A DNA stretch of 64,000 nucleotides from Rhodoblastus sp. (GTDB lineage Bacteria > Pseudomonadota > Alphaproteobacteria > Rhizobiales > Beijerinckiaceae), in the NCBI RefSeq assembly GCF_019449565.1, contig NZ_JAGRPM010000043.1, forward strand, positions 1 through 64,000. Direction: 5' to 3'. This document shows positions 11,604 to 22,570 of the stretch, piece after piece. The position numbers were made by a program, and so were the translations under genes. Within the stretch, counting starts at the first letter, position 1. Each line of letters begins with the position of its first letter. Below the pieces are notes generated by a model. It did no database searches and had not been told where the DNA came from. It was given only the letters and a program-made list of their open reading frames with translations.

Positions 11604-12201
11604 TTCAAACCGTCTGCTGACCGTTTGAATGTAAAAAATCCTCCAAAATCAAAGCCCAAACGCCAGCTCTGTTGGCCAGCCGCGCCCCACGGTTCGACCG
11701 AAAATTCGTTGTCGTAAGCTCGCCAGATCAATGACGATTCGTGGACGAGGGAATCGGATCGCGCGGTTCCAGACGCGTCCCTCTCGGCGGCAAGATGCGC
11801 AATCGCTCTCCGACTTGCGGGCGACGGGCCAAAGCCAAAAAAAAGCGATTGTTAAACAAACTGGCGTCGCGGCGCGATTTGCGCCAGTCTGACGCCGCGC
11901 TCCAACTTTCGCATGATTGGTTGCTGCCCTTTGCGCAGGCGAAAGGCAAGGAAAACCCGGCTTTTCACGGGACTCGTGGCGCGGCGGGGCCGGTGGGCCT
12001 CGGACGGGCCGGACGCGTCCGGGAGCATGTGCGCGCTTAGGCCTTGCGCGCGGCGCCGCCCTGCGATACGGAACCAAGACGATCCCGTGGAGAGATGCGG
12101 CTTTTTCAAGGCGGCTTCCCCACCCACGCAGCGGCGACGAGTCAGACCGGGCCCTTGCCCCGGGCGGGCGGCGAGCCGGAACCCAGAGCCAGGACAATGC
12201 C
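11604..12201 (+). other. Intergenic region upstream of the nuo operon
   Basis: About 600 bp without a supported gene. Long frames exist on both strands (minus 11649-12203 and a plus frame entering nuoA from 11917), but they are arginine/proline-rich, without family resemblance, and appear to be GC-driven. An 8-bp inverted repeat (ATTCAAAC/GTTTGAAT) lies at 11603-11630, right after tRNA-Asp. The nuo promoter is expected here but is not evident. Confidence 0.4.
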
Positions 12202-12567
12202 ATGCCGGTCCTCCTGAACGATTATCTGCCGCTGGTGATTTTCATCGCCCTTTCGGCGATTATTTCGGGGGCGCTGCTCGTCGCGCCCTTCCTGCTCGCG
12301 TTCAAGGCGCCCGACGCTGAAAAGCTCTCGGCCTATGAATGCGGCTTCAACGCCTTCGACGACGCGCGCATGAAATTCGATGTGCGGTTCTATCTGGTCT
12401 CGCTGCTGTTCATCATCTTCGATCTGGAAGTCGCCTTCCTGTTCCCCTGGGCCGTAGCCTTCCGCAAGATCGGCGTGTTCGGCTTCTGGTCGATGATGGT
12501 CTTCCTCGGCGTGCTGACCGTCGGCTTTATCTATGAGTGGAAGAAGGGAGCCCTGGAATGGGATTGA
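12202..12567 (+). CDS. nuoA: NADH-quinone oxidoreductase subunit A
   Basis: The 121-aa membrane subunit of complex I sits at the junction of the peripheral and membrane arms. Three membrane helices are visible (about 9-31, 62-83 and 92-112). The conserved loop [21 protein letters not shown] includes the redox-sensitive Cys of the quinone-site loop. The Met at 12202 is chosen as the family start ([11 protein letters not shown]); the longer frame upstream is not NuoA-like. It opens the nuo operon and overlaps nuoB by 10 bp. Confidence 0.95.
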   Translation: MPVLLNDYLPLVIFIALSAIISGALLVAPFLLAFKAPDAEKLSAYECGFNAFDDARMKFDVRFYLVSLLFIIFDLEVAFLFPWAVAFRKIGVFGFWSMMVFLGVLTVGFIYEWKKGALEWD

Positions 12568-13142
12568 TCTCTGAAAAGAGCCAGACCCTCATCGCCCCTT
12601 CGCCGCGTGGCATTCTGGACCCGCGCACCGGCAAGCCGATCGGTTCGGATGACCCGACCTTCCTGTCGATCAATGACGAACTGGCCGACAAGGGCTTTCT
12701 GGTCACCGCGACCGACGATCTCATCAACTGGGCGCGCACTGGCTCGCTGATGTGGATGACCTTCGGCCTGGCCTGCTGCGCCGTGGAAATGATGCAGGTG
12801 GCGATGCCGCGCTATGACGTCGAGCGTTTCGGCTTCGCGCCGCGCGCCTCGCCGCGCCAGTCCGACGTGATGATCGTCGCCGGCACGCTGACCAACAAGA
12901 TGGCTCCCGCGCTGCGCAAGGTCTATGACCAGATGCCCGAGCCGCGTTACGTCATCTCGATGGGCTCCTGCGCCAATGGCGGCGGCTATTATCATTATTC
13001 CTATTCGGTGGTGCGCGGCTGCGACCGCATCGTTCCGGTCGACATTTACGTGCCGGGCTGCCCGCCTTCCGCCGAAGCGCTGCTTTACGGCATCATGCTG
13101 CTGCAGCGGAAAATCCGCCGCACCGGCACGATCGAGCGCTGA
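12558..13142 (+). CDS. nuoB: NADH-quinone oxidoreductase subunit B
   Basis: The 194-aa peripheral-arm subunit carries the terminal cluster N2, which donates electrons to ubiquinone. Ligands are visible as the tandem CC in [11 protein letters not shown], Cys in GSCANGGG, and Cys in [10 protein letters not shown]. The start at 12558 lies inside the nuoA 3' end, giving [14 protein letters not shown]. The length is typical for alphaproteobacterial NuoB. The overlap with nuoA points to translational coupling. Confidence 0.97.
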   Translation: MGLISEKSQTLIAPSPRGILDPRTGKPIGSDDPTFLSINDELADKGFLVTATDDLINWARTGSLMWMTFGLACCAVEMMQVAMPRYDVERFGFAPRASPRQSDVMIVAGTLTNKMAPALRKVYDQMPEPRYVISMGSCANGGGYYHYSYSVVRGCDRIVPVDIYVPGCPPSAEALLYGIMLLQRKIRRTGTIER

Positions 13143-13211
13143 ATATCCGGCGCGCCGCCTCCGGCGCGTCTTGTCGTCATTTCCGGCGCAAGCCGGTTCT
13201 GGGGTTCGAAT

Positions 13212-13850
13212 ATGGCCAATGAGCAGAACGCTGCCGCGGTGGATCACGCCGCCGTCCTGCGGGACCAATTGCAGGCTCTGTCCGCCAGGATTTCGGCGGG
13301 CCTGGGCGCCGCCGTGCTATCGGCGGACATCGCCTATGACGAACTGACCGTCGTCGTCGACGCGGCGCAGTGGATCCCCTCGCTGACTTTCCTGCGCGAC
13401 AATGGCTTCATCTGCTTCATCGACCTGACTGCGGTCGATTGGCCCGCGCGCGAGAAGCGCTTCGACGTGGTCGTGCATCTGCTCGACCCCAAGGCCAATC
13501 TCCGCATTCGCGTGAAATGCCATGCCGACGAAACGCAGCCCGTCGAGAGCAGCGTCAACGTCTGGCCCGCCGCCGACTGGTTCGAGCGCGAGGCCTATGA
13601 CATGTATGGGGTGTTGTTCTCGGGCCATCCCGACCTGCGCCGCATGCTGACGGATTATGGTTTCGACGGCCATCCGCTGCGCAAGGATTTCCCGATGTCG
13701 GGCTATGTCGAGGTCCGCTATGACGATGCGCAGAAACGCGTCGTCTATGAGCCGACCAGGCTCAGCCAGGAATATCGCAGCTTCGATTTTCTCTCGCCCT
13801 GGGAAGCGGCTCAATACGAGCTTCCGGGCGACGAGAAGGCCACCAAATAG
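13212..13850 (+). CDS. nuoC: NADH-quinone oxidoreductase subunit C
   Basis: The 212-aa 30-kDa-type subunit of the complex I peripheral arm supports NuoD and NuoB. The signature [24 protein letters not shown] motif is present as [20 protein letters not shown] (about 128-147), followed by [19 protein letters not shown]. It is a separate gene, unlike the nuoCD fusion of enterobacteria. A 69-bp spacer separates it from nuoB, and an extra gene lies between it and nuoD. Confidence 0.96.
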   Translation: MANEQNAAAVDHAAVLRDQLQALSARISAGLGAAVLSADIAYDELTVVVDAAQWIPSLTFLRDNGFICFIDLTAVDWPAREKRFDVVVHLLDPKANLRIRVKCHADETQPVESSVNVWPAADWFEREAYDMYGVLFSGHPDLRRMLTDYGFDGHPLRKDFPMSGYVEVRYDDAQKRVVYEPTRLSQEYRSFDFLSPWEAAQYELPGDEKATK

Positions 13851-13859
13851 GTCTGACCG

Positions 13860-14405
13860 ATGCGCGCCTTCGCTCGAATCTTCGCGGCAGTCGCGACTCT
13901 CGCCCTTCTGGGTGGGCTGTCGGCGCGCGCGCAGGATCAGGCGCCGGGCCAGATCGAGGAAAAGCTCAAGGGTTATGAACCCGCGACGGTCGCGGCTGCG
14001 GAAAGCTTCGCCAGGAGCTTCAATCTCGGCGGCATGGTGCAGAAGAGCGTGCCTTTCCTGGTCCAGAACGTGAATAACCAGTTGCGGACGAAAAACCCGG
14101 AACTGACCGAAGAGCAGGCCCAGGAATTCGTCGCGGCCTTTCTCCAGAACCTGTTCGAGGACAATGGGAAAATTCTGGAGCGGGCGGCGGTCCTGGACAT
14201 GGTTGAAATCATGAGCCGGGACGAGCTGGAGGCGCTGATCCGCTTCCAGTCCACCCCGGTCGGCGCCAGCGCGCTGAAGAAAATGCCGACGCTGTCGGCG
14301 CGAATGGCGCAGATCATGCCGTTGATGCAGACCTATGTCGTTCCTCGGGCGATGGAATCGGCGCAGGCGCAAATGCGCAAGAACGGCGTCGAAGTGAAAA
14401 TCTGA
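13860..14405 (+). CDS. Exported DUF2059-type protein inside the nuo operon
   Basis: The 181-aa protein has a cleavable signal peptide ([19 protein letters not shown]). The mature region is alpha-helical, with the DUF2059-like block around [20 protein letters not shown] ending in [17 protein letters not shown]. The assignment to that family is by pattern only. It starts 9 bp after nuoC, and its TGA overlaps the nuoD ATG by one base, so it is fully embedded in the operon. It is not a known complex I subunit. A periplasmic accessory or assembly role is a guess from context. Confidence 0.75.
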   Translation: MRAFARIFAAVATLALLGGLSARAQDQAPGQIEEKLKGYEPATVAAAESFARSFNLGGMVQKSVPFLVQNVNNQLRTKNPELTEEQAQEFVAAFLQNLFEDNGKILERAAVLDMVEIMSRDELEALIRFQSTPVGASALKKMPTLSARMAQIMPLMQTYVVPRAMESAQAQMRKNGVEVKI

Positions 14406-15610
14406 TGGGCGAGCAGCACATGTCCGAACCGAAGCCGCGCACTTTCTCGATCAATTTCGGCCCGCAGCATCCGGCGGCCCATGGCGTTCTGCGCCTTGTG
14501 CTGGAGCTGGACGGCGAGGTCGTCGAGCGCGTCGATCCGCATATCGGTCTGCTCCATCGCGGCACCGAAAAGCTGATGGAAGCCCGCACCTATATGCAGA
14601 ACACGCCCTATTTCGATCGGCTCGACTATTGCGCGCCGATGAATCAGGAGCATGCCTTCTGCATGGCGATCGAGAAGATGCTCGGCGTCGAGGTTCCGCG
14701 CCGCGCCCAGCTAATTCGCGTGCTTTATTGTGAAATCGGCCGCCTGCTCTCGCATATCCTCAATGTCACGACGCAGGCGATGGACGTTGGTGCGCTCACC
14801 CCGCCGGTCTGGGGCTTCGAAGAGCGCGAAAAGCTGATGGTGTTCTATGAGCGCGCCTCGGGCGCCCGCATGCACGCCAATTATTTCCGTCCGGGCGGCG
14901 TCGCCAAGGACCTGCCGGTCAAGCTGATCGAGGACATCGGCGCCTGGCTCGACCCGTTCCTGAAGCTGTGCGACGATCTCGAAGACCTGTTCGTCGAGAA
15001 CCGCATCTTCAAGCAGCGCAATGTCGACATCGCCGTCGTGACGCTGGAAGATTGCTGGAAATGGGGCTTTTCCGGCCCGGTGCTGCGCGGTTCCGGCGCG
15101 GCCTGGGACCTGCGCCGCGCGCAGCCTTATGAATGCTACGAGGAAATGGAATTCGACATTCCCGTCGGCAAGCATGGCGACTGCTACGATCGCCAGGTCG
15201 TGCGCCTCGAAGAGATGCGCCAGTCGGTCCGCATCATGCGCCAATGCGTGAACAAGCTGCTGGACCGCGCCAATGAGGGCCCGGTGCTGGCGCCCAATCA
15301 CAAGGTCACGCCGCCGCGTCGTGGCGCGATGAAGCAGTCGATGGAATCGCTGATCCATCACTTCAAGCTGTTCACAGAAGGTTTCCACGTGCCGGCCGGC
15401 GAGGTCTATGCGGCGGTCGAGGCGCCCAAGGGGGAGTTCGGCGTCTATCTCGTCGCCGACGGCACCGACAAGCCCTACAAATGCAAGATCCGCGCGCCGG
15501 GCTTCGCCCATCTCCAGGCCATGGACTTCCTGAGCCGGGGCCACATGCTGGCCGACGTCTCCGCCATCCTTGGCGCGCTCGATATCGTGTTCGGGGAGGT
15601 GGATCGGTGA
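14405..15610 (+). CDS. nuoD: NADH-quinone oxidoreductase subunit D
   Basis: The 401-aa 49-kDa-type subunit forms the ubiquinone-binding cavity with NuoB. Key features are [20 protein letters not shown], the quinone-site His in [14 protein letters not shown], and C-terminal [11 protein letters not shown] and [12 protein letters not shown]. The ATG at 14405 overlaps the preceding stop (TGATG). A second Met at 14420 (MSEPKPRTF) is also possible and would shorten the protein by five residues. It is separate from nuoC. Confidence 0.97.
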   Translation: MGEQHMSEPKPRTFSINFGPQHPAAHGVLRLVLELDGEVVERVDPHIGLLHRGTEKLMEARTYMQNTPYFDRLDYCAPMNQEHAFCMAIEKMLGVEVPRRAQLIRVLYCEIGRLLSHILNVTTQAMDVGALTPPVWGFEEREKLMVFYERASGARMHANYFRPGGVAKDLPVKLIEDIGAWLDPFLKLCDDLEDLFVENRIFKQRNVDIAVVTLEDCWKWGFSGPVLRGSGAAWDLRRAQPYECYEEMEFDIPVGKHGDCYDRQVVRLEEMRQSVRIMRQCVNKLLDRANEGPVLAPNHKVTPPRRGAMKQSMESLIHHFKLFTEGFHVPAGEVYAAVEAPKGEFGVYLVADGTDKPYKCKIRAPGFAHLQAMDFLSRGHMLADVSAILGALDIVFGEVDR

Positions 15611-15615
15611 CGGTC

Positions 15616-15819
15616 ATGGACTCCCTGCGCAAGAATTGGCATTTCCTGCTGTCTGGCCTCGTCTCGGCGATCGCCGTGCTCGTCCTCATGCGCTGGTCGA
15701 GCGGCGCGCCTTTGTTCCAGCCGCAATCCGATTTTGGCATTCTCATCGGCGCTGTTCTGGTCGCCGCTTACGTCGTCTTTCAGGATTTGCGCCGCTCCAA
15801 CGGGAAGCAGTCATCATGA
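15616..15819 (+). CDS. Small membrane protein between nuoD and nuoE
   Basis: A 67-aa frame, MDSLRKNWHFLLSGLVSAIA onward, with two predicted membrane helices (about 11-29 and 40-58) and a short basic C-terminus. A GTG at 15607, overlapping the nuoD stop, would add three residues. Its TGA overlaps the nuoE ATG (ATGA). Tight overlap on both sides argues that it is real and translated with the nuo genes. It matches no complex I subunit I recognise. A membrane-anchored assembly or accessory role is only inferred from position. Confidence 0.65.
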   Translation: MDSLRKNWHFLLSGLVSAIAVLVLMRWSSGAPLFQPQSDFGILIGAVLVAAYVVFQDLRRSNGKQSS

Positions 15820-16484
15820 GCGTCCGCCGTCTCGCCGAAAAACAGCCCGAGAGCTTCGAGTTCACGCCGGAAAACCGCGCCTGGCTCGATGCGCAGATCG
15901 CCAAATATCCGCCTGGCCGCCAGGCCTCGGCCGTGATCCCGGCCTTGTGGCAGGCGCAGAAGCAGCATGATTACTGGCTGCCGCAAAAGGCGATCGAGAA
16001 GGTCGCGGACCTGCTCGGCATGCCCTATATCCGCGTGCTGGAAATCGCGACCTTCTACACGATGTTCAATCTGGAGCCGGTCGGCAAATATTTCATCCAG
16101 CTGTGCGGCACGACGCCCTGCATGCTGCGCGGCTCGGATGATCTCATTCGAATCTGTGAGGAGCGCATCGGCGAGCAGCGCCATGTGACCGCCGACGGCC
16201 TGTTCTCCTGGCTCGAAGTCGAATGTCTCGGCGCCTGCTGCAACGCCCCGATGGTCCAGATCAACGACGATTATTTCGAGGATCTCGACGCCGCGACTTT
16301 CACCAAGCTGCTCGATGATCTCGCCGCGGGACGGCCCGTCCATATCGGGCCCCAGAACGGCCGGCTGCGCTCGGAGCCGCTCGGCGGCCTGACGGCGTTG
16401 ACGGATTTCTATGGCGCGGACGGCAAGAGCGGCCCGCTCAGCGACATGCAGGCGGCTCTTCAGCCCGCCAATCCGGCCAAGTAA
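15816..16484 (+). CDS. nuoE: NADH-quinone oxidoreductase subunit E
   Basis: The 222-aa 24-kDa-type subunit binds the 2Fe-2S cluster N1a. Ligands appear as CGTTPC near 108 and [10 protein letters not shown] near 144. Thioredoxin-like fold segments include [19 protein letters not shown]. The C-terminal tail after about 170 is extended and low in conservation, as in other alphaproteobacteria. It overlaps the upstream small gene by 4 bp and precedes nuoF by 10 bp. Confidence 0.96.
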   Translation: MSVRRLAEKQPESFEFTPENRAWLDAQIAKYPPGRQASAVIPALWQAQKQHDYWLPQKAIEKVADLLGMPYIRVLEIATFYTMFNLEPVGKYFIQLCGTTPCMLRGSDDLIRICEERIGEQRHVTADGLFSWLEVECLGACCNAPMVQINDDYFEDLDAATFTKLLDDLAAGRPVHIGPQNGRLRSEPLGGLTALTDFYGADGKSGPLSDMQAALQPANPAK

Positions 16485-16494
16485 GGAGACGAGG

Positions 16495-17796
16495 ATGCTT
16501 CAGGACAAGGATCGCATCTTCCAGAACCTTTACGGCTATGGCGACTGGGGCCTCGAAGGCGCGCGCAAGCGCGGCGCATGGGACAACACCAAGGGCCTGC
16601 TGGAAAAGGGCAAGGACTGGATCATTTCCGAAATGAAGGCGTCGGGCCTGCGCGGACGCGGCGGCGCCGGCTTCCCGACCGGCCTGAAATGGTCCTTCAT
16701 GCCCAAACCCGACCCGGCGCGCCCCTCCTATCTCGTGGTCAACGCCGACGAATCCGAGCCCGGCACCTGCAAGGATCGCGAGATCATGCGCAACGACCCG
16801 CATCTGCTGGTCGAAGGCTGTATCATCGCCGGTTTCGCCATGGGCGCCTCGGCCGCCTATATCTATCTGCGCGGCGAATTCATCTTCGAGCGCGAGCGCC
16901 TGCAGGCCGCGGTAGATCAGGCCTATGCCGCCAATCTGGTCGGCCAGAACAACATTCACGGCTATCCGTTCGAGGTCTATGTCCATCACGGCGCCGGCGC
17001 CTATATCTGCGGCGAAGAAACCGCCTTGCTGGAATCGCTTGAAGGCAAGAAAGGCATGCCGCGGCTGAAGCCGCCGTTCCCGGCCAATATGGGCCTCTAT
17101 GGCTGCCCGACGACGGTCAATAATGTCGAATCCATCGCGGTGGCGCCGACCATTCTGCGCCGGGGCGGCGCTTGGTTCGCGGGCTTCGGCGCCAAGAACA
17201 ACGCCGGCACCAAGCTGTTCAGCATTTCCGGCCATGTGAACAAGCCGTGCAATGTCGAAGAGGCGATGTCGATCCCGTTCCGGGAGTTGATCGAAAAGCA
17301 TTGCGGCGGCATTCGCGGCGGCTGGGACAATCTGCTGGCGGTCATTCCCGGCGGCTCGTCAGTGCGCTGCGTGCCGGCGCAGGACATCATCGACTGCCCG
17401 ATGGATTTCGACAGCCTGTCCAAGCTGAAGTCGGGCCTTGGCACGGCGGCGGTGATCGTCATGGACAAGTCCACCGACATCATCCGCGCCATCGCCCGTC
17501 TGTCGCATTTCTACAAACACGAGAGCTGCGGCCAGTGCACGCCCTGCCGCGAGGGCACCGGCTGGATGTATCGCGTGATGCAGCGCATGGTCGAAGGCCG
17601 CGCGCAGAAGAAAGAAATCGACATGTTGTTCGACGTGTCGAAGCAGATCGAGGGACACACGATCTGCGCGCTCGGCGATGCGGCGGCCTGGCCGGTGCAG
17701 GGGCTGATCACGCATTTCCGTCCGGTGATCGAAGCGCGCATCGACAGCTATACGGCGCGGGCCGACAAGGACGCGGTGAAAGTAGCGGCGCAGTAA
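16495..17796 (+). CDS. nuoF: NADH-quinone oxidoreductase subunit F
   Basis: The 433-aa 51-kDa-type subunit binds NADH, FMN and cluster N3. The dinucleotide site [13 protein letters not shown] is near 61, the FMN region [14 protein letters not shown] near 85, and [19 protein letters not shown] near 170. The 4Fe-4S ligands lie in [15 protein letters not shown], with a distal Cys in HTICALGDA. The ATG at 16495 follows AAGGAGACGAGG. It is the electron entry point of the complex. Confidence 0.97.
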   Translation: MLQDKDRIFQNLYGYGDWGLEGARKRGAWDNTKGLLEKGKDWIISEMKASGLRGRGGAGFPTGLKWSFMPKPDPARPSYLVVNADESEPGTCKDREIMRNDPHLLVEGCIIAGFAMGASAAYIYLRGEFIFERERLQAAVDQAYAANLVGQNNIHGYPFEVYVHHGAGAYICGEETALLESLEGKKGMPRLKPPFPANMGLYGCPTTVNNVESIAVAPTILRRGGAWFAGFGAKNNAGTKLFSISGHVNKPCNVEEAMSIPFRELIEKHCGGIRGGWDNLLAVIPGGSSVRCVPAQDIIDCPMDFDSLSKLKSGLGTAAVIVMDKSTDIIRAIARLSHFYKHESCGQCTPCREGTGWMYRVMQRMVEGRAQKKEIDMLFDVSKQIEGHTICALGDAAAWPVQGLITHFRPVIEARIDSYTARADKDAVKVAAQ

Positions 17797-17916
17797 GCGC
17801 CACGAAAGATGGGATTTTGCATCGGCGAAGCCGATGCTAGGAGCGAATGCGACGCCGAGCCGTTGCGAGGGGCGCCTTGATCGCCCTGGGGCGGGCGAGG
17901 CAAAAGGAAAGACCAG

Positions 17917-19980
17917 ATGGCCAGGATCATCGTCGACGGCATCGAAGTGGACGTCCCGCCGGAGTACACGCTGCTCCAGGCGTGCGAAGAGGCGGGCAAG
18001 GAAATCCCCCGCTTCTGCTATCATGAACGCCTGTCGGTGGCGGGCAATTGCCGCATGTGCCTTGTCGAGGTGAAGGGCGGCCCGCCCAAGCCGACGGCCT
18101 CCTGCGCCATGTCGGTGCGCGACCTGCGTCCCGGTCCGAACGGCGAGCCGCCGGTCGTCCTGACCAATTCGCCCATGGTCAAGAAGGCGCGCGAAGGCGT
18201 GATGGAGTTCCTGCTCATCAACCATCCGCTCGACTGCCCGATTTGCGACCAGGGCGGCGAATGTGACCTGCAGGACCAGGCCATGGCCTTCGGCCTGGAC
18301 CGCTCGCGCTATCACGAGAGCAAGCGCGCGGTGGAGAACAAATATATCGGCGCGCTGGTCAAGACCGAGATGACTCGCTGCATCCATTGCACGCGCTGCG
18401 TCCGCTTCACCGCCGAAGTCTGCGGCACGTCCGACATGGGCGCCATCGGCCGTGGCGAGGACATGGAGATCACGACCTATCTCGAAAAGGCGATGACCTC
18501 CGAGCTCCAGGGCAATGTCACCGACCTTTGCCCGGTCGGCGCGCTGCTGCCCAAGCCGCAAAATTTCCGCGCCCGCCCGTGGGAATATAACAAGACCCCC
18601 GGCGTGGACGTGATGGACGCGCTGGGTTCGGCGATCCGCATCGACACGCGCGGCCGCGAGGTCATGCGCATCCTGCCCCGTCTCAACGAGGCGGTGAACG
18701 AGGAATGGATTTCCGACAAGAGCCGCCAGATCGTTGACGGCCTCAAGACCCAGCGGCTCGACCGGCCCTATGTTCGTGAAAACGGCAGGCTGCGCCCCGC
18801 GAGCTGGGCGCAGGCCTTCGCCGCCATCGCCGCCAAGGTCAAGGCCGCCGCGCCGGAAAAGATCGGCTTCATCGGCGGCGATCTTTCCTCGGTCGAGGAT
18901 CTGTTCGCGGCCAAGGCGCTCGCGGAATCGCTCGGCGTCAAGAATATCGACGGCCGCCAGGATGGCGTGAAGCTCGATCCGGCCAGGGGCCGCGCCTCTT
19001 ATCTGTTCAACGCGACCATCGAAGGCGTGGATCGCGCCGACGCTCTGCTGATCGTGGGCTCGAACCCGCGCTGGGAAGCCCCGGTGCTCAACGCCCGCAT
19101 CCGCCGACGCTGGCGCCATGGCGATTTCCCGATCGGCGTGATCGGCGAAAATCTCGACCTGACCTATACTTACACCCACCTCGGCGCCGGCACCGACGCG
19201 CTCGCCAAACTCGCGCAGGGCGAAGGTTTTGGCGAAATCCTCGCCAAGGCCGAGCGTCCGCTGATTCTGGTCGGGCAGGGGGCTCTGGCCCGCGAGGACG
19301 GCGCCGCCATTCTGGCGCTGGCCGCCAAGCTCGGCGCGCCGAAGGGCGACTGGACCGGCCTGTCCGTTCTCCACACGGCGGCCGCCCGCGTCGGCGCGCT
19401 CGATATCGGCTTCGTGCCGGGCGAGGGCGGTCTCGATACGGCGGCCATGGCCAAGGCCGGCGCGCTTGACGTCGCTTTCCTCGTCGGTGCGGACGAGATC
19501 ACTGTCGAGCCGGGCGCCTTTGTCGTCTACGTCGGCTCGCATGGCGACCGCGGCGCCCATCGCGCCGACGTCATCCTGCCGGGCGCGGCCTATACCGAAA
19601 AGACCGGCACTTATGTCAACACCGAGGGCCGCGTTCAGATTTCCGACCGCGCCGCCTTCCCGCCCGGCGACGCCCGCGAGGACTGGGCGATCTTCCGCGC
19701 CCTTTCCGCCGTGCTCGGCAAGGCTCTGCCCTTCGATTCGCTGACGCAGTTACGCGCGAAGATCTATGAGGCCAGGCCATGGCTCGCGCGAGTCGACGCC
19801 ATTGCGACCTCGGATCCCGCGTCTCTGGCTTCGCTGCCGGACGGGACTTTGGGGCATGGCGCGCTGGTCTCGCCGATCTCCGATTTCTTCCTGACCAACC
19901 CGATCGCCCGCGCCTCGCGCGTCATGGGCGAATGCTCGGCCCTTGCCCAGGGCCGCGTCACCGCCCAAGCGGCGGAATGA
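17917..19980 (+). CDS. nuoG: NADH-quinone oxidoreductase subunit G
   Basis: The 687-aa 75-kDa-type subunit carries several Fe-S clusters. N-terminal 2Fe-2S ligands are in [19 protein letters not shown]. The His/Cys-ligated N5 cluster is in [18 protein letters not shown], and N4 ligands are in [11 protein letters not shown] molybdopterin-oxidoreductase-like domain without active-site ligands fills the C-terminal two-thirds. A 120-bp spacer precedes it, with GGAAAGACCAG before the ATG. The length matches alphaproteobacterial homologues. Confidence 0.97.
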   Translation: MARIIVDGIEVDVPPEYTLLQACEEAGKEIPRFCYHERLSVAGNCRMCLVEVKGGPPKPTASCAMSVRDLRPGPNGEPPVVLTNSPMVKKAREGVMEFLLINHPLDCPICDQGGECDLQDQAMAFGLDRSRYHESKRAVENKYIGALVKTEMTRCIHCTRCVRFTAEVCGTSDMGAIGRGEDMEITTYLEKAMTSELQGNVTDLCPVGALLPKPQNFRARPWEYNKTPGVDVMDALGSAIRIDTRGREVMRILPRLNEAVNEEWISDKSRQIVDGLKTQRLDRPYVRENGRLRPASWAQAFAAIAAKVKAAAPEKIGFIGGDLSSVEDLFAAKALAESLGVKNIDGRQDGVKLDPARGRASYLFNATIEGVDRADALLIVGSNPRWEAPVLNARIRRRWRHGDFPIGVIGENLDLTYTYTHLGAGTDALAKLAQGEGFGEILAKAERPLILVGQGALAREDGAAILALAAKLGAPKGDWTGLSVLHTAAARVGALDIGFVPGEGGLDTAAMAKAGALDVAFLVGADEITVEPGAFVVYVGSHGDRGAHRADVILPGAAYTEKTGTYVNTEGRVQISDRAAFPPGDAREDWAIFRALSAVLGKALPFDSLTQLRAKIYEARPWLARVDAIATSDPASLASLPDGTLGHGALVSPISDFFLTNPIARASRVMGECSALAQGRVTAQAAE

Positions 19981-19993
19981 GGAGAAGAAGCAC

Positions 19994-21004
19994 ATGGACC
20001 TCCTGCTCTCCCTTCTCATCATCCTGGCGAAAAGCTTAGGCATTCTCATCGTCCTGCTGGTGCTGGTCGCCTATTATATCCTCGCCGACCGCAAGATCTG
20101 GGCGGCGGTGCAGCTGCGGCGCGGCCCGAATGTCGTAGGCCCCTGGGGCCTCTGGCAGTCCTTCGCCGACATGATCAAGTTCATGGTCAAGGAGCCGATC
20201 ATCCCCGACGGCGCCAACAAGGGCGTCTTCCTGATCGCGCCGCTGGTCACAGCGACCCTCGCGCTGGCGGCTTGGGCGGTCATCCCGGTCAATGAGGGCT
20301 GGGCGGTCGCCAATCTCAACGTCGGCGTGCTTTACATCTTCGCCATTTCCTCGCTCGGCGTTTACGGCATCATCATGGGCGGCTGGGCGTCCAACTCGAA
20401 ATATCCCTTCCTCGCGGCGCTGCGCTCGGCGGCGCAGATGGTGTCTTACGAGGTCTCGATCGGCTTCGTGATCATCACCGTCCTGCTCTGCGCCGGCTCG
20501 CTCAACCTCAGCGATATCGTCCGCGCGCAGGACACCAAATGGGGCATACTGGGCTGGTACTGGCTGCCGCTGCTCCCCATGCTGGTGATCTTCTTCGTGT
20601 CGGCCTTGGCCGAGACCAACCGTCCGCCCTTCGATCTGGTCGAAGCGGAATCGGAACTGGTCGCCGGCTTCATGGTCGAATATTCCTCGGGCCAATATCT
20701 GCTGTTCATGCTCGGCGAATATGTCGCCATCGTCACCATGTGCGCGCTGATGACGATTCTGTTTTTCGGCGGCTGGCTGCCTCCGATCAATATCGCGCCT
20801 TTCACCTGGGTGCCGGGCGTGGTGTGGTTCGTGCTCAAGGTGAGCTGGTTCTTCTTCCTGTTCGCCATGGTCAAGGCCTTCGTGCCGCGCTATCGCTACG
20901 ATCAGCTGATGCGGCTGGGCTGGAAAGTGTTCTTGCCGATTTCGCTCGCCGCCGTGATCATCGTCGCCGCGGTGCTCGAATTCGTCGTCAAAGTCGGCCA
21001 GTGA
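19994..21004 (+). CDS. nuoH: NADH-quinone oxidoreductase subunit H
   Basis: The 336-aa membrane subunit contacts the quinone chamber and forms the start of the proton path. The conserved segments [20 protein letters not shown] and [20 protein letters not shown] are present, with the acidic loop residues. About eight membrane helices are visible. The ATG at 19994 follows GGAGAAGAAG. It lies 13 bp after nuoG. Confidence 0.97.
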   Translation: MDLLLSLLIILAKSLGILIVLLVLVAYYILADRKIWAAVQLRRGPNVVGPWGLWQSFADMIKFMVKEPIIPDGANKGVFLIAPLVTATLALAAWAVIPVNEGWAVANLNVGVLYIFAISSLGVYGIIMGGWASNSKYPFLAALRSAAQMVSYEVSIGFVIITVLLCAGSLNLSDIVRAQDTKWGILGWYWLPLLPMLVIFFVSALAETNRPPFDLVEAESELVAGFMVEYSSGQYLLFMLGEYVAIVTMCALMTILFFGGWLPPINIAPFTWVPGVVWFVLKVSWFFFLFAMVKAFVPRYRYDQLMRLGWKVFLPISLAAVIIVAAVLEFVVKVGQ

Positions 21005-21014
21005 GGGGATCGCC

Positions 21015-21503
21015 ATGCCAATCGTGACCGCCGCCAAGGCCCTGCTGCTCAAGGAATTCGTCGGCGCCTTCTTCCTCTCCTTCCGCTATCTGCTGAAGCC
21101 GAAGGCGACGCTGAATTATCCGCACGAGAAAAACCCGCAATCGCCGCGCTATCGCGGCGAGCACGCGCTGCGCCGCTATCCCAATGGCGAAGAGCGCTGC
21201 ATCGCCTGCAAGCTGTGCGAGGCGATCTGCCCGGCGCAGGCCATCACCATCGAAGCGGCGCCGCGCGGCAATGACGGCACCCGTCGCACCACGCGCTACG
21301 ACATCGACATGACCAAATGCATTTATTGCGGCTACTGCCAGGAAGCCTGCCCGGTGGACGCCATCGTCGAGGGGCCGAACGCCGAATTCGCGACGGAGAC
21401 GCGGGAGGAGCTGTTCTTCGACAAGCAGCGCCTGCTCGACAATGGCGCGGTCTGGGAGCGCGAAATCGCGCGCAACCTGGCTGCGGACGCCCCTTACCGC
21501 TGA
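21015..21503 (+). CDS. nuoI: NADH-quinone oxidoreductase subunit I
   Basis: The 162-aa ferredoxin-like subunit carries clusters N6a and N6b. The two 4Fe-4S motifs are [12 protein letters not shown] near 61 and [12 protein letters not shown] near 100. The amphipathic N-terminal helix ([20 protein letters not shown]) lies on the membrane surface. It starts 10 bp after nuoH. A 140-bp spacer with a GC hairpin (CGCGCC..GGCGCG near 21512) separates it from nuoJ. Confidence 0.97.
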   Translation: MPIVTAAKALLLKEFVGAFFLSFRYLLKPKATLNYPHEKNPQSPRYRGEHALRRYPNGEERCIACKLCEAICPAQAITIEAAPRGNDGTRRTTRYDIDMTKCIYCGYCQEACPVDAIVEGPNAEFATETREELFFDKQRLLDNGAVWEREIARNLAADAPYR

Positions 21504-21643
21504 TTTTTCTCCCGCGCCATTCGGGCGCGGGCCTTGCCTAAAGCAGACTTTACCCCACGCCGACTCTTGATTAAGCCAAGTTTGTTTAATCCAGGTCGGA
21601 AGATGAGCGATCAAGGCCCGAACATCGGGCGCACAGGTGGACC

Positions 21644-22246
21644 ATGACGTTAGCCGCGGCCTTTTTCTATCTGTTTTCGATCGTCACGATCGCATCCGCC
21701 GTCATGGTCATTTCGGCGCGCAACCCGGTCCATTCGGTGTTGTTCCTGATTCTCGCCTTCGTGAATGCGGCGGGCCTCTTCCTGCTGACCGGGGCCGAAT
21801 TCCTGGCCATGATTCTGGTCGTCGTCTATGTCGGCGCGGTCGCGGTGCTCTTTCTCTTCGTCGTGATGATGCTCGATGTCGATTTCGCCGAATTGAAGCA
21901 GGGCTTCCTGCAATATCTGCCGGTCGGCATGCTGGTCGGCCTTGTCGTTCTGGTCGAACTGATCACGGTCATCGGCGTCTGGAGCGTGGCGCCGCAGGCC
22001 GCGCTCAACACGCCGACGCCGGCCAATCTTTCGAACACCGAGGCGATCGGCCGCGTGCTCTATACGCAATATGTCTATCTGTTCCAGGCCGCTGGCTTCG
22101 TCCTTCTGACGGCCATGATCGGCGCGATCGTCCTGACGCTGCAGCATCGGACGAATGTCCGCCGCCAGAACATCGCGGAGCAGAACGCGCGCACCCGCGC
22201 CTCGGCCATCGAAGTCAAGAAAGTCCCGTCTCGGGCGGGCGTGTGA
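21644..22246 (+). CDS. nuoJ: NADH-quinone oxidoreductase subunit J
   Basis: The 200-aa membrane subunit has five predicted helices. Conserved features are [20 protein letters not shown] and the pi-bulge helix [20 protein letters not shown] (about 64-84), which takes part in conformational coupling. The charged C-terminal tail ([18 protein letters not shown]) is cytoplasmic. The start ATG at 21644 follows the 140-bp spacer after nuoI, so a secondary promoter or processing site could lie there. None is identified. Confidence 0.96.
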   Translation: MTLAAAFFYLFSIVTIASAVMVISARNPVHSVLFLILAFVNAAGLFLLTGAEFLAMILVVVYVGAVAVLFLFVVMMLDVDFAELKQGFLQYLPVGMLVGLVVLVELITVIGVWSVAPQAALNTPTPANLSNTEAIGRVLYTQYVYLFQAAGFVLLTAMIGAIVLTLQHRTNVRRQNIAEQNARTRASAIEVKKVPSRAGV

Positions 22247-22256
22247 GGAGCGGCCA

Positions 22257-22565
22257 ATGGTCATCGGTCTTGAACATTATCTGATCGTCGCCGCCGTCTT
22301 GTTCACACTGGGCGTCGCCGGCATCATCCTCAACCGCAAGAACGTCATCGTGATCCTGATGTCGATCGAGCTGATCCTGCTCTCCGTCAATCTCAATCTG
22401 GTGGCCTTTTCGGCGCAATTGCACGACCTGACGGGACAGATCTTCGCCTTGTTCATCCTGACCGTCGCGGCCGCCGAGGCTGCGATCGGCCTTGCGATCC
22501 TCGTCACCTATTTCCGTAACCGCGGCACGATTGCGGTCGAAGACATCAATATGATGAAGGGCTGA
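22257..22565 (+). CDS. nuoK: NADH-quinone oxidoreductase subunit K
   Basis: The 102-aa, three-helix antiporter-like subunit. The two buried Glu residues are visible in [17 protein letters not shown] and [14 protein letters not shown], both needed for proton transfer in the family. The start at 22257 follows GAGGAGCGGCC and gives the standard N-terminus. Longer upstream frames overlap nuoJ and are not NuoK-like. It lies 10 bp after nuoJ and 5 bp before nuoL. Confidence 0.96.
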   Translation: MVIGLEHYLIVAAVLFTLGVAGIILNRKNVIVILMSIELILLSVNLNLVAFSAQLHDLTGQIFALFILTVAAAEAAIGLAILVTYFRNRGTIAVEDINMMKG

Positions 22566-22570
22566 ACGAC

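Noticed and set aside
11649..12203. 184-codon minus frame upstream of nuoA
   Set aside because: Pro/Arg/Ser-rich composition, no homology, and competing open frames on the other strand; typical of GC-rich noncoding DNA.
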